From NCBI GenBank assembly GCA_013368445.1, contig JAACJO010000016.1, positions 682,001 to 746,000 on the forward strand: a stretch of 64,000 nucleotides of DNA. Reading direction: 5' to 3'. This document shows positions 52,946 to 63,001 of the stretch, piece by piece. Below the pieces are notes generated by a model. It saw only the letters and a program-made list of their open reading frames with translations. It did no database searches and had not been told where the DNA came from. Source of the DNA: Leucocoprinus leucothites. Taxonomy: Eukaryota; Basidiomycota; Agaricomycetes; Agaricales; Agaricaceae. Numbering within the stretch: position 1 is the first letter of the stretch; each line of letters opens with the position of its first letter. A program made the position numbers and the translations under genes.

Positions 52946-53546
52946 TGTCAAGAACTAGGTTACTAAGGACGGGAAACGAAGCCGATGTTCAAGACCGGGT
53001 GTCTAAGACAGGGGAACAGAGATGACTGATCCGGTCGATGAACACGGGAGCGGGTCTTGGCCTCAACTTATGTGTTGTGCCACTACTGACGCTGACCCGG
53101 ATTTCGGAAACGGATAGAGGCGGGAGGGCGAAGAGAGAGCAGAGATCAGACAGAGTAGTAACACGTGACTTAGTCGATTATCAGACTGAGGAATATGGTA
53201 CAAGTTCGACTACTTATATACGAGGCGGAGGATAGGGTCGGATAGCAAGAAACAAAGACATAACAGAAAAAGGATAAGAGGATAATAAGCGTCCGACATT
53301 TCGGAAAGGCTAGAAGAATAATAATATCCGACATCGGAAGAAGACTAGAAATGACAAGAGGAATGAAATATGACATGACGTGAGAAAGTCCGAACACAAC
53401 GCGCCAGAAGCCAAAGGGTAAAGAAGAAGAGTGGAGCGAATGGAGTGGAAGCGAGCCGAAGCGATAGGACGGAAGAGCGGGATGCGTAAAAGATTCTAAG
53501 TTGAGAAATTATCAGCCGGGCCGGTAGCGAGGATCGGGTCGTGACA
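52946..53546 (-). repeat. Gypsy-3 5' LTR (element orientation)
   Basis: 601 bp; appears identical to the other LTR. Contains TATATAAG (53220-53213) and the self-priming block. Confidence 0.95.
53177..53220 (-). promoter_or_regulatory. Gypsy-3 promoter and self-priming block
   Basis: Minus strand: TATATAAG starts at 53220, and AGTCTGATAAT starts at 53187, exactly 33 nt downstream, complementary over 11 nt to the primer-binding site. Predicted start of transcription at 53187. Confidence 0.75.
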
Positions 53547-53649
53547 TGAGACCACCAAGGAGCACAGTACCAATCAAGATTCCGATGTTGAGCATCAGCT
53601 GTTGGTGTATTATCCCATAGAGTATCTCCACAGTAGATTAGATTGACAT
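53547..53649 (-). pseudogene. 7TM copy D, 5' portion of exon 1
   Basis: ATG at 53649, then TAA at 53638-53640 (MSI-stop-STVEILYGII), helix NIGILIGTVLLGGL, interrupted at the Gypsy-3 target site TGAGA; resumes at 45224 with the remainder of the same helix. Confidence 0.8.
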
Positions 53650-56205
53650 ATTCTTGCAGAGGAAGGATGGGACGTCCTGGGCTTGGCACGCAGTGCGGAA
53701 ACTCAGGGTCAAGATCAAGCTGTGGCCTACACTTGGTCTGCCAGACCTTTATATATCTCTTAGTTAGACTTTGGTGATGCTTTGGGTTTTCAAACATGGG
53801 TGTCTTGACGCATGATGACAGATTTTGTAAAGGATCATCATCCCCCACTGGTCGATGATGTTTTATTGCCAATGACGGTGATGAATGTCTTCTTCTACCA
53901 TGTCACCACATTAGCTTGACACTTTCTAATGAACGGTCGACAAGATCGAGACTCACAATATTGACCAAATGTTGCTAGCGTCCGCCTGAGCTCCCACTGG
54001 CCTCTAAGTTTCCCTTCTCTATCCATGGCTGTCAGGTTATTTAATAGTGGGAAGCTATTATCGATCAAATCAATAGGAAGCTTGATATATTTGAGCGCTG
54101 CAGTCTTACTCACACACATCAAAGTACCAATAGAAAATCAAGCGACATATGGATTACTCAGCGACACACAATTCGTGAGGATGCCGGAAACGTTATCGGT
54201 TCGGAACGCACATCACATCAATGACATTTCTGACTGATAAATTGAGTCAGGTATGGAAATAAATAGATGAGGTTCACCTGGGATGGGGTCTGGCACAGAC
54301 GAACACACCACGAGTGCTCGAGCAGAATAGTAAACCTATATCATCAATACTACCCATTTTGCGCCTCCTTGAAGTCGGAGAGTCCGAACCATTGTGACCT
54401 TGTACACCTTATGCAAATAAAACATCAGCAAGGGTCCGGTTGTCGTTCCAAGGCAAGCATTCAAAATTATATTCTCATGCAGAACAGCGAGACTGAGATT
54501 GAACGGGTGGATCAAAGTTAACAATAAAGCCTTCATCCTGGGGGATCCTGTCTGCTATGCATAGAAGTGGTCATGACGGGCGTGTAGGCCGAAATTTTGA
54601 TGCCCTACAGAATCATATATCATGTTAAGTAGTTGGTTACCTCTTACCGTCATGTTCCTGTCAATAACCCGAGCCTTTGTGACATTTGATGATGGCTCAA
54701 CTGAAAGCTCTCGGCTTGGAGGAAACAGGGAAAGCGGATCAAACAGTAAATATTGAGAGGCAACCCAAGGTCTGTTGCTGATTGATCTTCAAAAGGTCTC
54801 AATGTCATAAAGGGCGAGTGCGATGGATCAGAATTGATAGTGGCAGGGTCCGGATCCTTGGTTGAGTTCGTGGCGGACTGAGTTAGTGTTTTCAAGTTAC
54901 TGACGCAGAAGATCTGTATGTATTAAGCCAATGTATGGAGCCTGGGCGAGTATGTCTTAACTCTGGTCCCGCCCGAAACTGGTCGAAAGATGTGACGAAG
55001 TTATCAAATTCTCGACGCAGTTTGGAGGTCATCAGCACTGAGAGAAGAATGGTTTAGGAGAGCATTCGAGGAAGGGAATCAGCGCGGTAATGACTACCGT
55101 GATTCCAGAACCATCTCCCTGAACCCCATACAATTCACTCCCACCCGCACTGTAACCATGAGGACGTTCCGTGGCTGATTGCGTTTGGTGAGGTCGTGTG
55201 CTCGAAAAGTGTCCTTGAGCATGCAAAGCCAGCTGGAAAACGCGAGGTTCTGCAATGTAAATCAAACCATAGAGCGTAAATTAAGGAGACGTCAGACCTA
55301 TAAGTTGAATGCGAGTTGGACTTGAACCTCACCCACCCTGATAAAGCCAAAAGACAGGGAACGAAGTTGAACCAAGATACGAGCGGGTGTAGGACGACAG
55401 ACATTAAAGCATAGGACATGCACGCATGCACCGTAGTGAAAATACGGCGGACTGTGGATGAGAATAGGAGTCGTTTTCTGGCGTCACGCTTCAAAATTTA
55501 AATGTGAATCTATGTGAATGTGACCGTACCACTGTTTTCCTCCTGCTCGACTTCCGCTCTGCCTTCCACATCGCTAGAATTCTCGGGGCGCGTTCCCCCG
55601 GGCACAGACTACCATCTCCCATGCTGCGATTTTCTGGAAGATATTGGAGCCGACTTTCTGACGTGTAAAACCTGTCAATGGGTTTTCTGTCTTGAGTCGG
55701 CTCCTATACGTTTGAGTGCTTGATCGGCGGTTTAGTTGGTCCTTCTAGAATTCAATCATACCAGCCCAAGGGAATGGCATATTCAGATCGATTTTGCAAC
55801 CAAAGGACCAGAATGCATGGTTTGTCAGTCCCTTTTGTGGTGTCCGTATGTAGGCTGGGACAGAGATATGTGACGACAGAAGCTGTATGCTGAAGACTGC
55901 TGTACTTCCGCGTGACGTACAGTCTTTGACGCCCTTCAGTCTCGACAGAAATATCTACTGCGCCTTGCAAGCTGTCTCAGACCGTCATGTTCTTCCACTT
56001 GACAAACGTTCGGCGATATTTTCGCCGACGACCTGGGTCTGATATTGTGACATCTGCCGGCGGCTCTGTTGAAAGTTCTCAACTAGAGCGACATAGTGTG
56101 TAGATTGGTACACTTGCTTATCAGCGCTCATCTCTCGTATTTCTAGGCCAATCAACTAGCGAACTATTAAATAATGCTCACAACTTTTCCATCAGCCATT
56201 CTTCT
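53650..56205. other. Region upstream of copy D, with a co-duplicated block
   Basis: The block at about 53990-54235 matches 60500-60745 upstream of copy E (both contain ATCAAATCAATAGGAAGCT and GATATATTTGAGC). On the minus strand both encode a similar piece (LKYIKLPIDLIDNSFPLL and LKYIELPIDLIDISFPHH), possibly an exon fragment of another gene duplicated together with the 7TM gene. A minus-strand frame at 55032-55494 (YIAEPRVFQLALHAQGHFS and HPLVSWFNFVPCLLALSGW) is unassigned. No complete gene is supported. Confidence 0.45.
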
Positions 56206-58526
56206 ATGCATGACTTCTCAAATACACAGATCCAACAGCTGGTCCTCCAAACCATCATGAACGGCGATGCGAGTGAGCTATCCTCCAACAAGTCTGACAC
56301 AAGGAGCGAACTCATCAATCAATACAGCAATACAGCGCCTTCTTCCACATACCTGTACAGATGCTACGGTCAACTCAAGTGCACGCTATCCTCCTCCAAG
56401 GTGTCATGAAGGCACTCGCGAGAAGGTTGTTGAGAAGCTCAAAACATGGTTCCACGATCCAGTGCGGCAATCGAAGGCGATATGGCTTTACGGGCCTGCA
56501 GGGACCGGCAAGTCTGCCGTCGCTCAGACGTTTGCAGAATACTGTGAGGCCGAAAACTGCCTAGGCGCAACATTCTTTTTTTCTCGACCGAATCATCGCG
56601 ATCGATATGAAACTATCATTCCAACTATAGCATATCAACTGGCCATCACCTTCCCCTCATACCAAACAATGTTATCAAACGTCATTGCGGCAGATACCAC
56701 TGTCCTTGATAAGGCTCCTCGTGTTCAACTGAAGAAACTGATTGTTGAGCCCTTCTCAGATTTATACGTCCAAAATAACCTCGTGGCTCGGAGGCCTCTC
56801 TTGGTAGTCTTAGATGGGCTCGACGAGTGTTACGGGCTGAAGGGCCAGCTTGAGCTGGTTGAAATGATTGAGGAAGTCAACAAACTCCCCCTCCCCTTCC
56901 TCTGGTTAGTCTGCAGTCGTCCCGAACCTCATCTTGTGTACATCTTCTCGAGGGCTATTGAGTGCGACCGACACCAGCTTCTTATCGATGCCGATACAAG
57001 ACAGGACGTCGAGAAGTACCTCCGCGACGGATTTAAGACCATGCAAATAGAGTTATTAGGGATGGACGACGACAGCTGGCCTCCGCCAGAGCTTTTTAGC
57101 AAGGTCGTCGACATCACGGACGGTCTATTTATCCTTGGAACCACAATTATTGGCTACATCGGCAACTCGGCATACGCGAATCCGAAACAGCGCCTCACTG
57201 ACTTTTTGGCGTTCATGGAACACGCCAACCGCATTGCCACAGACAACCCTCTCATTCAACTCTCGACCTCTTATACTCCCGGATTCTCATGGATGTACCC
57301 CAGTCTACGATGCCTGTGACACGACGCATCTTGCACCATTGTGTTCATAATATTGACAAGAATTCGGCTCAACAAAATCCACTAGTTCTCGCAAACTTGT
57401 TGTGCATGGATCAACAAGAGTTCTACAGTGCCCTACGCTCCCTCCATTCCGTCCTTGAGATTCCTCCACTTGAAAAAGCAGCCAAGTATCCTCTCCGTAT
57501 GTATCATGTCTCATTCAGGGATTACCTCTGCAGTCCCTCTCGCTCAAGACAGTTCTTCATCAGTGAAGAAGGGGCATATGCTGAGTTTAGTAGATCGAGT
57601 TTTTTCTGGCATAATGTTATCTTGGAGGACCAGGTGTCTGATGGTAGGTCTGCATTCTCTACAGTCTTCCTCAGATGCTTGATCTCATCAAGCACAGCTG
57701 ATTTTGATTGGGATGACGACTTGGCCACTTCGTCTGTCTTTCCACGTCTGAAGTGGACCTCACCTAGACCCAAGACCATTGCTCAAGCTATCAACCGCTT
57801 TACATATCATTGCTCGGGTACATGGAAGTATCTGTGCCACATATTTCATGATGGATCTCCAGAGATGCTCTCTTTCTGCAATTCCTTCAGGTTTCAGTAT
57901 ATGGCATTGGGTGATGCTCACTTTCACGGATTTTTGCGATTCTTGAATTGGTTATCACAACAGGTGGGTGTGAAGTCTACTATATTTATTGACGCTATAT
58001 TCACTGTTCCCTCCCTCCCTCCCTCCACTCTTCTCAGGAAGTAGCATCATCCCTTTTACGCACTTTGCCGACTTGCAATCTCGACGAGATATTGTTGAAA
58101 TGTGTTACTCAGAGATCCTCGAAGCACAACGTGCGCATAGAATCAGCAGCATTGCCACTTGTTGAGTGTGAAGTAAATCATCATCCGCCTGCGATTATTC
58201 TACTCACTCGTTTACAGGACTCTCCGTTTGTGCGTCAGTATTGGTTTCTTGGCGAAGGGACGAGGACATGTCTTTTTTGGACAGACAAAAGTCTCCGGTG
58301 TCTTGGCCGAGCTCGCCTTAGCTGTCAGGCTGTTTCCGGGGAAACATATGCGGTTTCAGACTGTGTTATCCATACATTCGGCGAGACATTTTATGATTAT
58401 GACGACGACGACGATTATGACTACGACTGTTTTTATCATGATGACGATGACGATGACGATGATTACGACGACTCGGATTACGACTCGGACTGTTTTTATC
58501 AGGACGACGATAGTAGTGACTCCTGA
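56206..58526 (+). CDS. NACHT-domain NTPase, NWD2-like, with a 2-nt frame break
   Basis: Signal-transduction NTPase of the STAND class, abundant in Agaricomycetes and thought to act in non-self recognition. Exon 1 (MHDFSNTQIQQLVLQTI, 56206-56272), intron 56273-56327, then the linker ARYPPPRCHEGTREKVVEKL, Walker A WLYGPAGTGKSAVAQTF (about 56484-56535), Walker B LLVVLDGLDEC (about 56800-56832), and the sensor-like WLVCSRPEPHL. The frame breaks at 57263-57264: CAACTC(TC)GACCTC, an extra CT unit; after it the family text resumes (DLLYSRILMDVPQ ... YPLRMYHVSFRDYL). Intron 57964-58037, then the C-terminal part (RQYWFLGEGTRTCLF), ending in an extreme Asp/Tyr tail. No WD40 or ankyrin repeats follow. 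Either a pseudogene or an assembly error at the dinucleotide run. An alternative splice at 58166-58217 would change the last frame. Confidence 0.8.
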
Positions 58527-58993
58527 TCAGTCTACAAAGCACAGCTATTGTACTTACTACCTCTAAGGAAGCAATATCACACTACAATCCTGGCTTTTGA
58601 GCCGTTGCAAAATCCGACCTGCGGAAGCTGAACATGATTCAGTCTTTCATATATCCATTGAAGTTGAGACACTCATGATTCTTCACGCTGCACTTACGAA
58701 GAATTCCCCATACCAGTATAAGGCACTCCCATGATCAAACACAGAACGTCCACCGACCGAAGTTGATCTCGAATTGCCCCAGTCTAAGTTCGAAGTCCCG
58801 TACAAAATCCTGGTCTCAGACTCGGATGTTGTGCCGTGACGATCCACATCTCAGCCCCTGCAGGGGATCGATTTTACTGCCTTTACTCGAATGAATGATG
58901 TCGGTCATTGGTACTCAACAAACAAGCATTACAAGAGCCGGGTACATTGTAGATAGCTTGAGTATGTATTTCATTCGCCGTGAGTCCGGATTA
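58527..58993. other. Intergenic, no gene supported
   Basis: Lies between the NACHT gene and the 3' end of 7TM copy E; no open frame of note. Confidence 0.6.
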
Positions 58994-60143
58994 TCACATC
59001 CCGACTTGCGATTCCCTCTTTACTCCGCAAACCGAACCATCTGACGCTCTGCGGGTCGACACTAGTTTCTCTTGAGCGCCGTCGTATACCCTTACAGCCT
59101 GAGTCTGCTCTTCCTCCTGTCTCCGCACAGCGACCCGGTGAATGACGATAACGGGCGCAAATGCCTATCAGGAACTCTTGAGTACCTTGAAACCAACGGT
59201 GAAAGAGACGAGTATGGGACTCACCTGGCCCGCAAGAGAAACTGGCGCTACAATAGAGCCAAAGCGTGCACCAAGTCCTATGCCTATAGTGGCAATCGTG
59301 AGCGGCACGTTTATAGCTGCCGATTCCAACAAAATGGCAACGATATGATGAAGGTAGCGTGATATATCAGCCGTAACCATGCCTCTCAGCTTATAGTTGT
59401 ATAGGCGGACTATGATGAATAATGTGGTATAGATGTTTAAAGCCACATTTAACAAAATTGCCGTAGCTTCTAGTGCGCCAGTTTTTCTAGTTAGCGGGAT
59501 CTGATCTCGGGCCTCTGCCAGTATTAGCGAGGCTGAAGTGAATCCTGTGCCTATAGGGTAGGCATGTTGAGGGTTGCATCAATATACTACTGGTGATGTC
59601 GCTTTCGCACCGACAATTGGACCCCACAAGCATGCAGGAAAAATCCAAAAAATATTCTGCCATCTTTTGGGACTATGACCCTTGACTGGTAATTTTTGCA
59701 TCTGGTAACAGCGCCAAATCTGACAGCACAATCAGGGGGAATCAGTGTTAGGATTATTCGAATCGGACTCACTAGCAGCCCATCAGTCAAAACAGCTAGA
59801 AAAGCCGGAATTGCGTTGGCGAAGAAGACCAACAGGGCATGGGATTGGTTTGCTCGCTCTGGAGTCATACGGAGGTAGAAGATGACGAAGCTATTGCACA
59901 AAGAACTTCCACAATCATAAACCCTACTACGAGGAACAGGAGTACCAGGATGTGCATCCGGAAAAGTAAATTCTGCAGCGATGTTTTTGGGTTTCGAGTG
60001 CCGGACAAGAGAAATATACAGGAGATTCCGAAAGAAATGAGCCCTCCAGTGATGAGAATTCCAGCCATTATTCCAATATTCCATATTAACCGGTCATGCA
60101 TGCTATCATAGCTATCATGGACCTGCTGCAGAGCATTTGACAT
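58994..60143 (-). pseudogene. 7-transmembrane family protein, copy E (1-nt deletion)
   Basis: ATG 60143 (MSNALQQVHDSYDSMHDRL). Exon 1 follows copy A closely (NIGIMAGILITGGLISFGIS), but the Trp-Cys codons TGG TGC of copy A read TGTGC here (about 59899-59901), a single-base deletion that shifts the frame in the third helix region. Text resumes in another frame (NSFVIFYLRMTPERANQS ... VLTDGLL). Exon 2 WQNIFWIFPACLWGPIVG, exon 3 (LEATAILLNVALNIYTTLF, AILLESAAINVPLTI) and exon 4 (AFAPVIVIHRVAVRRQEEE) are intact, with a tail longer than in A and stop TGA at 58994-58996. Closest relative is A. It may be a recent pseudogene. Confidence 0.8.
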
Positions 60144-61056
60144 GTTGTAAGAAACTGGATAATAAGGTGGTTTGGAATTTTGGGCGTGCGGAATCTGGTA
60201 GCAAGGTCAGGAAATTGGTCCTCAAACTCGGTGCTGGTGGACCCTTATAGGTAGTCCTAGCACAGATGAATGACATGGCAAAATCACGAAATTGTGATAG
60301 TTGGCTTCGAACCAAAACTCCCACCATATCAACAATCTTTCGTATCAATAAAGTAAAATATAGCACCGGTCAGTGAGTGACCTCAATGCAAGTTAACAAA
60401 AGGGATTCCGCCAGGGGGATTCACTTGTTCGGTAGACCGGTGTAGTAAGCTTCGTCGGATTGTGCTGAACGATGTAGCGAGACGTTCAAAGCCACACCAG
60501 ACAAGAGCTCCATTGGCTGGAGAACTCTGGCTGTCTCCTGTGAGTGTTTGGTGGTGGGGGAAGCTAATATCAATCAAATCAATAGGAAGCTCGATATATT
60601 TGAGCACTGCGGAGACGGACTCACACACGTTGAAGTACCAATGGGAAAGCAACCAATGTATGAGTTACTCAGTGGCACGCAATTCACGATAGCGCCGGAA
60701 AACGTTGTCAGTTCGGAACACCCATCACACTGAGGCATTTCCGACGATAGTCAAGCCAAACTTGGAAGTAGATGAGATTCACCTAGAACGTGGTCTAGTA
60801 CAGACGAATCGGAAGCGCTGCAGACCCTGATCTGTGGAGGTCGGGTATGAGCCGCTTTCCACATATCCAAGTTGAGCCACTTCTGATTTGCCCTCCTCAC
60901 GCACTCGCGAAGAATTCCCGTACAGAGCATTTTGTTATGCTGCGAACCACTAGATCCGTTGTTCAGTCTAGGAGCAAGCTAACTTAGAAGGTACACATTA
61001 GGAGCCGCCATCTAAACAAACACCGAAGTGAATCTGACACATGTAAACAAAACACC
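60144..61056. other. Region upstream of copy E
   Basis: Holds the diverged relative of the copy A flanking repeat (about 60315-60440) and the block matching 53990-54235 (about 60500-60745). No complete gene. Confidence 0.55.
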
Positions 61057-62721
61057 TCAAAACCCTGGCTCCCATCCATTTCTTGGTAACCACCTCGCCA
61101 TTGACATACACCCACAGGCTATGATACTCAGAAAGACATACACAGCATACCCATTCAACCATGATTTCTCGAGGGATAACCCCAACAATGATGTTGCAAC
61201 CGCCGGACCAATTAGCCTCGAGAGAGCAACAGCAGTTTGCGAAAGTCCATTGATGCTACCCAAAGAACGATTATTGGGCGCGGAGGTTGTGATGTATATG
61301 TACATGCACCCATAACCGAACTCGGCCACTGGAAGAAGTGCAAGCTGTAGGATCAGTAAAGCCCACATAATGACTTGCGATCGTGGGTCGGCGTAGATAA
61401 ACCAGTCCCGCGCGTAGATATTCATAAGTGGGAATAGGAGGAAAATCGGGACAAAGGCAAAAACTGCGCCTTTGAAGACGTTTCCTAAACCGAAACGTCG
61501 AATGATTGGAGCGAGAAGGAACGTTTGGAGGAGACTGTCAACAAAGCCGTATATGCTGAGAATGTATCCAATTTGAAGTGGCTGAAACCCGAGGCCGCCG
61601 ATAGAGATGGGCATGGCGAGGAAGAGAGGTTGGAGGGAAGTGTAAGCCATGTGGCAGGATACAAGTCCGACATAATTACATATTGTGAGCGTGACGCGAC
61701 GTGTGAGAATTGAGCGAATTGCTACTGGATGATTATCCTGTGTTGGGGTATTGGACGACCGTGATAATGTCTGACCGGACTAAGATGAGAGAAGGTTGAA
61801 TTTAGTTTGCTGGCTCCACTCACTTCACGAAAGCTTGTGATGACTGCTAGTAGGCCCGGAAACGTGATTGTAAAACTTGCAACGCATGGCAATAGATAAG
61901 GAAACTCCTTCCATAGCTTCCCGCCAAAAAGCGTTGGAAAGCGTGCGTTAGGGCCGGCAAAATAGCCTCCGATGAGCGGTCTGAACCAACGGTAACTACA
62001 ATGAGGCAAACAGCTTCAGTGAGAGAAGTACGCACCCTATTGAGGAACCCATTGCCCAAGGAGCGTGTAAAAGGGCAAATGCATCAGCCCTGTTCGTCGC
62101 GTCTGTCATCTCCCCAATGGCACTCTTGATGGCTCCGCTGTTATTATTTAATGCGGTGAAGAGGCAACGACTAAGGAGAATCAAAATGTCAGTCTTTCAT
62201 AACAAGAGGATGCATTGTTGAGAACCTTGCGACGAGTGCCCAGAAGGTCGTCGACAGCCCAGTGAAAAGGCTTGAAAATGCGAGAGCTGCTGTACCGAGT
62301 ATAATAATGGGTTTCCTGCCAATATAGTCTGATACGCGGCTCCAGTACAAGACAGTGATAAAGCTCATTGCTTGACGCGTCACTTCCTGTTCAATGTTCA
62401 ACGTTCAATGGACAGCTAGCACAACTGGTCTGAGGCATACCATAGTGCTGGCATAATAAGCCACCTTCTTTCCATCTCCTCCAGCGAGCAAGGTCAAGAA
62501 CTAAAGTATGAAGCAATGATTCTCCGTCAGGAAGACCAAAATCTGGCAAACTAACAGCGCACCTCATTGATGAAGGGGAAAAGGGAATACGTTGCTGTAG
62601 ACTCACAAAACCTCAGGTAAAGTAGAATCGCGAGCTGACCGAAAGGCAGACGCGTCCGTTTCGTGTGTTCCTGTAGAAGGAGACAATCCTCCTCTGAGTG
62701 CGCGTCCTCCCCGATTGTCAT
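61057..62721 (-). CDS. Major facilitator superfamily transporter (ZIFL-like)
   Basis: Proton- or gradient-driven transporter of the 12-TM MFS fold. Start ATG 62721 (MTIGEDAHSEEDCLLLQEHT), then TRLPFGQLAILLYLRFCEST (TM1) and SLFPFINE. Exon 3 has the MFS motif A text (WSRVSDYIGRKPIIILG) and TM helices (AALAFSSLFTGLSTTFWALV). A later exon carries ALLHAPWAMGSSIGP and PLIGGYFAGPNARFPTLFGG. The last exon (61057-61650) has TM7-12 (LQPLFLAMPISIGGLGFQ, YGCMYIYITTSAPNNRSLG, NGYAVYVFLSIIACGCMSMA). Six or more exons with short introns. The conserved loop patterns fit the ZIFL1/YCR023C-like fungal group; substrate unknown. No lesion seen. Confidence 0.88.
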
Positions 62722-63001
62722 GCAGGAACTAGTAGAAGAGTTCCCATTCTGTGAAGCTAGAATTAAAAGGGGCACCCGCGGCCCTGAACAGTGTTGAGTA
62801 CTTATCTAAGGATTCTATACCTGGACTGATAAGATAAGATTCTACCCACTATCATATCCAACTTATTAATCTTCCCCCTTACCTCCACCCTCCTCCTTCG
62901 TCGAACCCGTTTTTTTAGTACATGTAAGTCAGTATTGCTATATAAAATGGGTCATTCATCTTGAATAATCTTTTCATCAGAGTGCTACACAGATTCCAGA
63001 C
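62722..63001. other. Divergent intergenic region between MFS and CCDC124-like genes
   Basis: About 280 bp, probably holding both promoters. A TATAAAAT-like sequence (TATATAAAATGGG) at about 62939, 60 nt before the CCDC124-like ATG, and a pyrimidine-rich stretch at 62870-62910. Confidence 0.5.

Larger units (their letters stand above)
45225..53546 (-). mobile_element. Gypsy-3: Ty3/Gypsy chromovirus with an extra gene on the opposite strand
   Basis: LTRs of 601 bp (45225-45825 and 52946-53546, TGTCA...TGACA) that appear identical on reading, with target duplications TGAGA (45220-45224, 53547-53551). Gag-pol on the minus strand; between pol and the 3' LTR an additional spliced gene is encoded on the plus strand. 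The insertion cuts exon 1 of 7TM copy D. All frames are open, so it is a recent and possibly active copy. A different lineage from Gypsy-1/2 and visibly more GC-rich. Confidence 0.95.
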
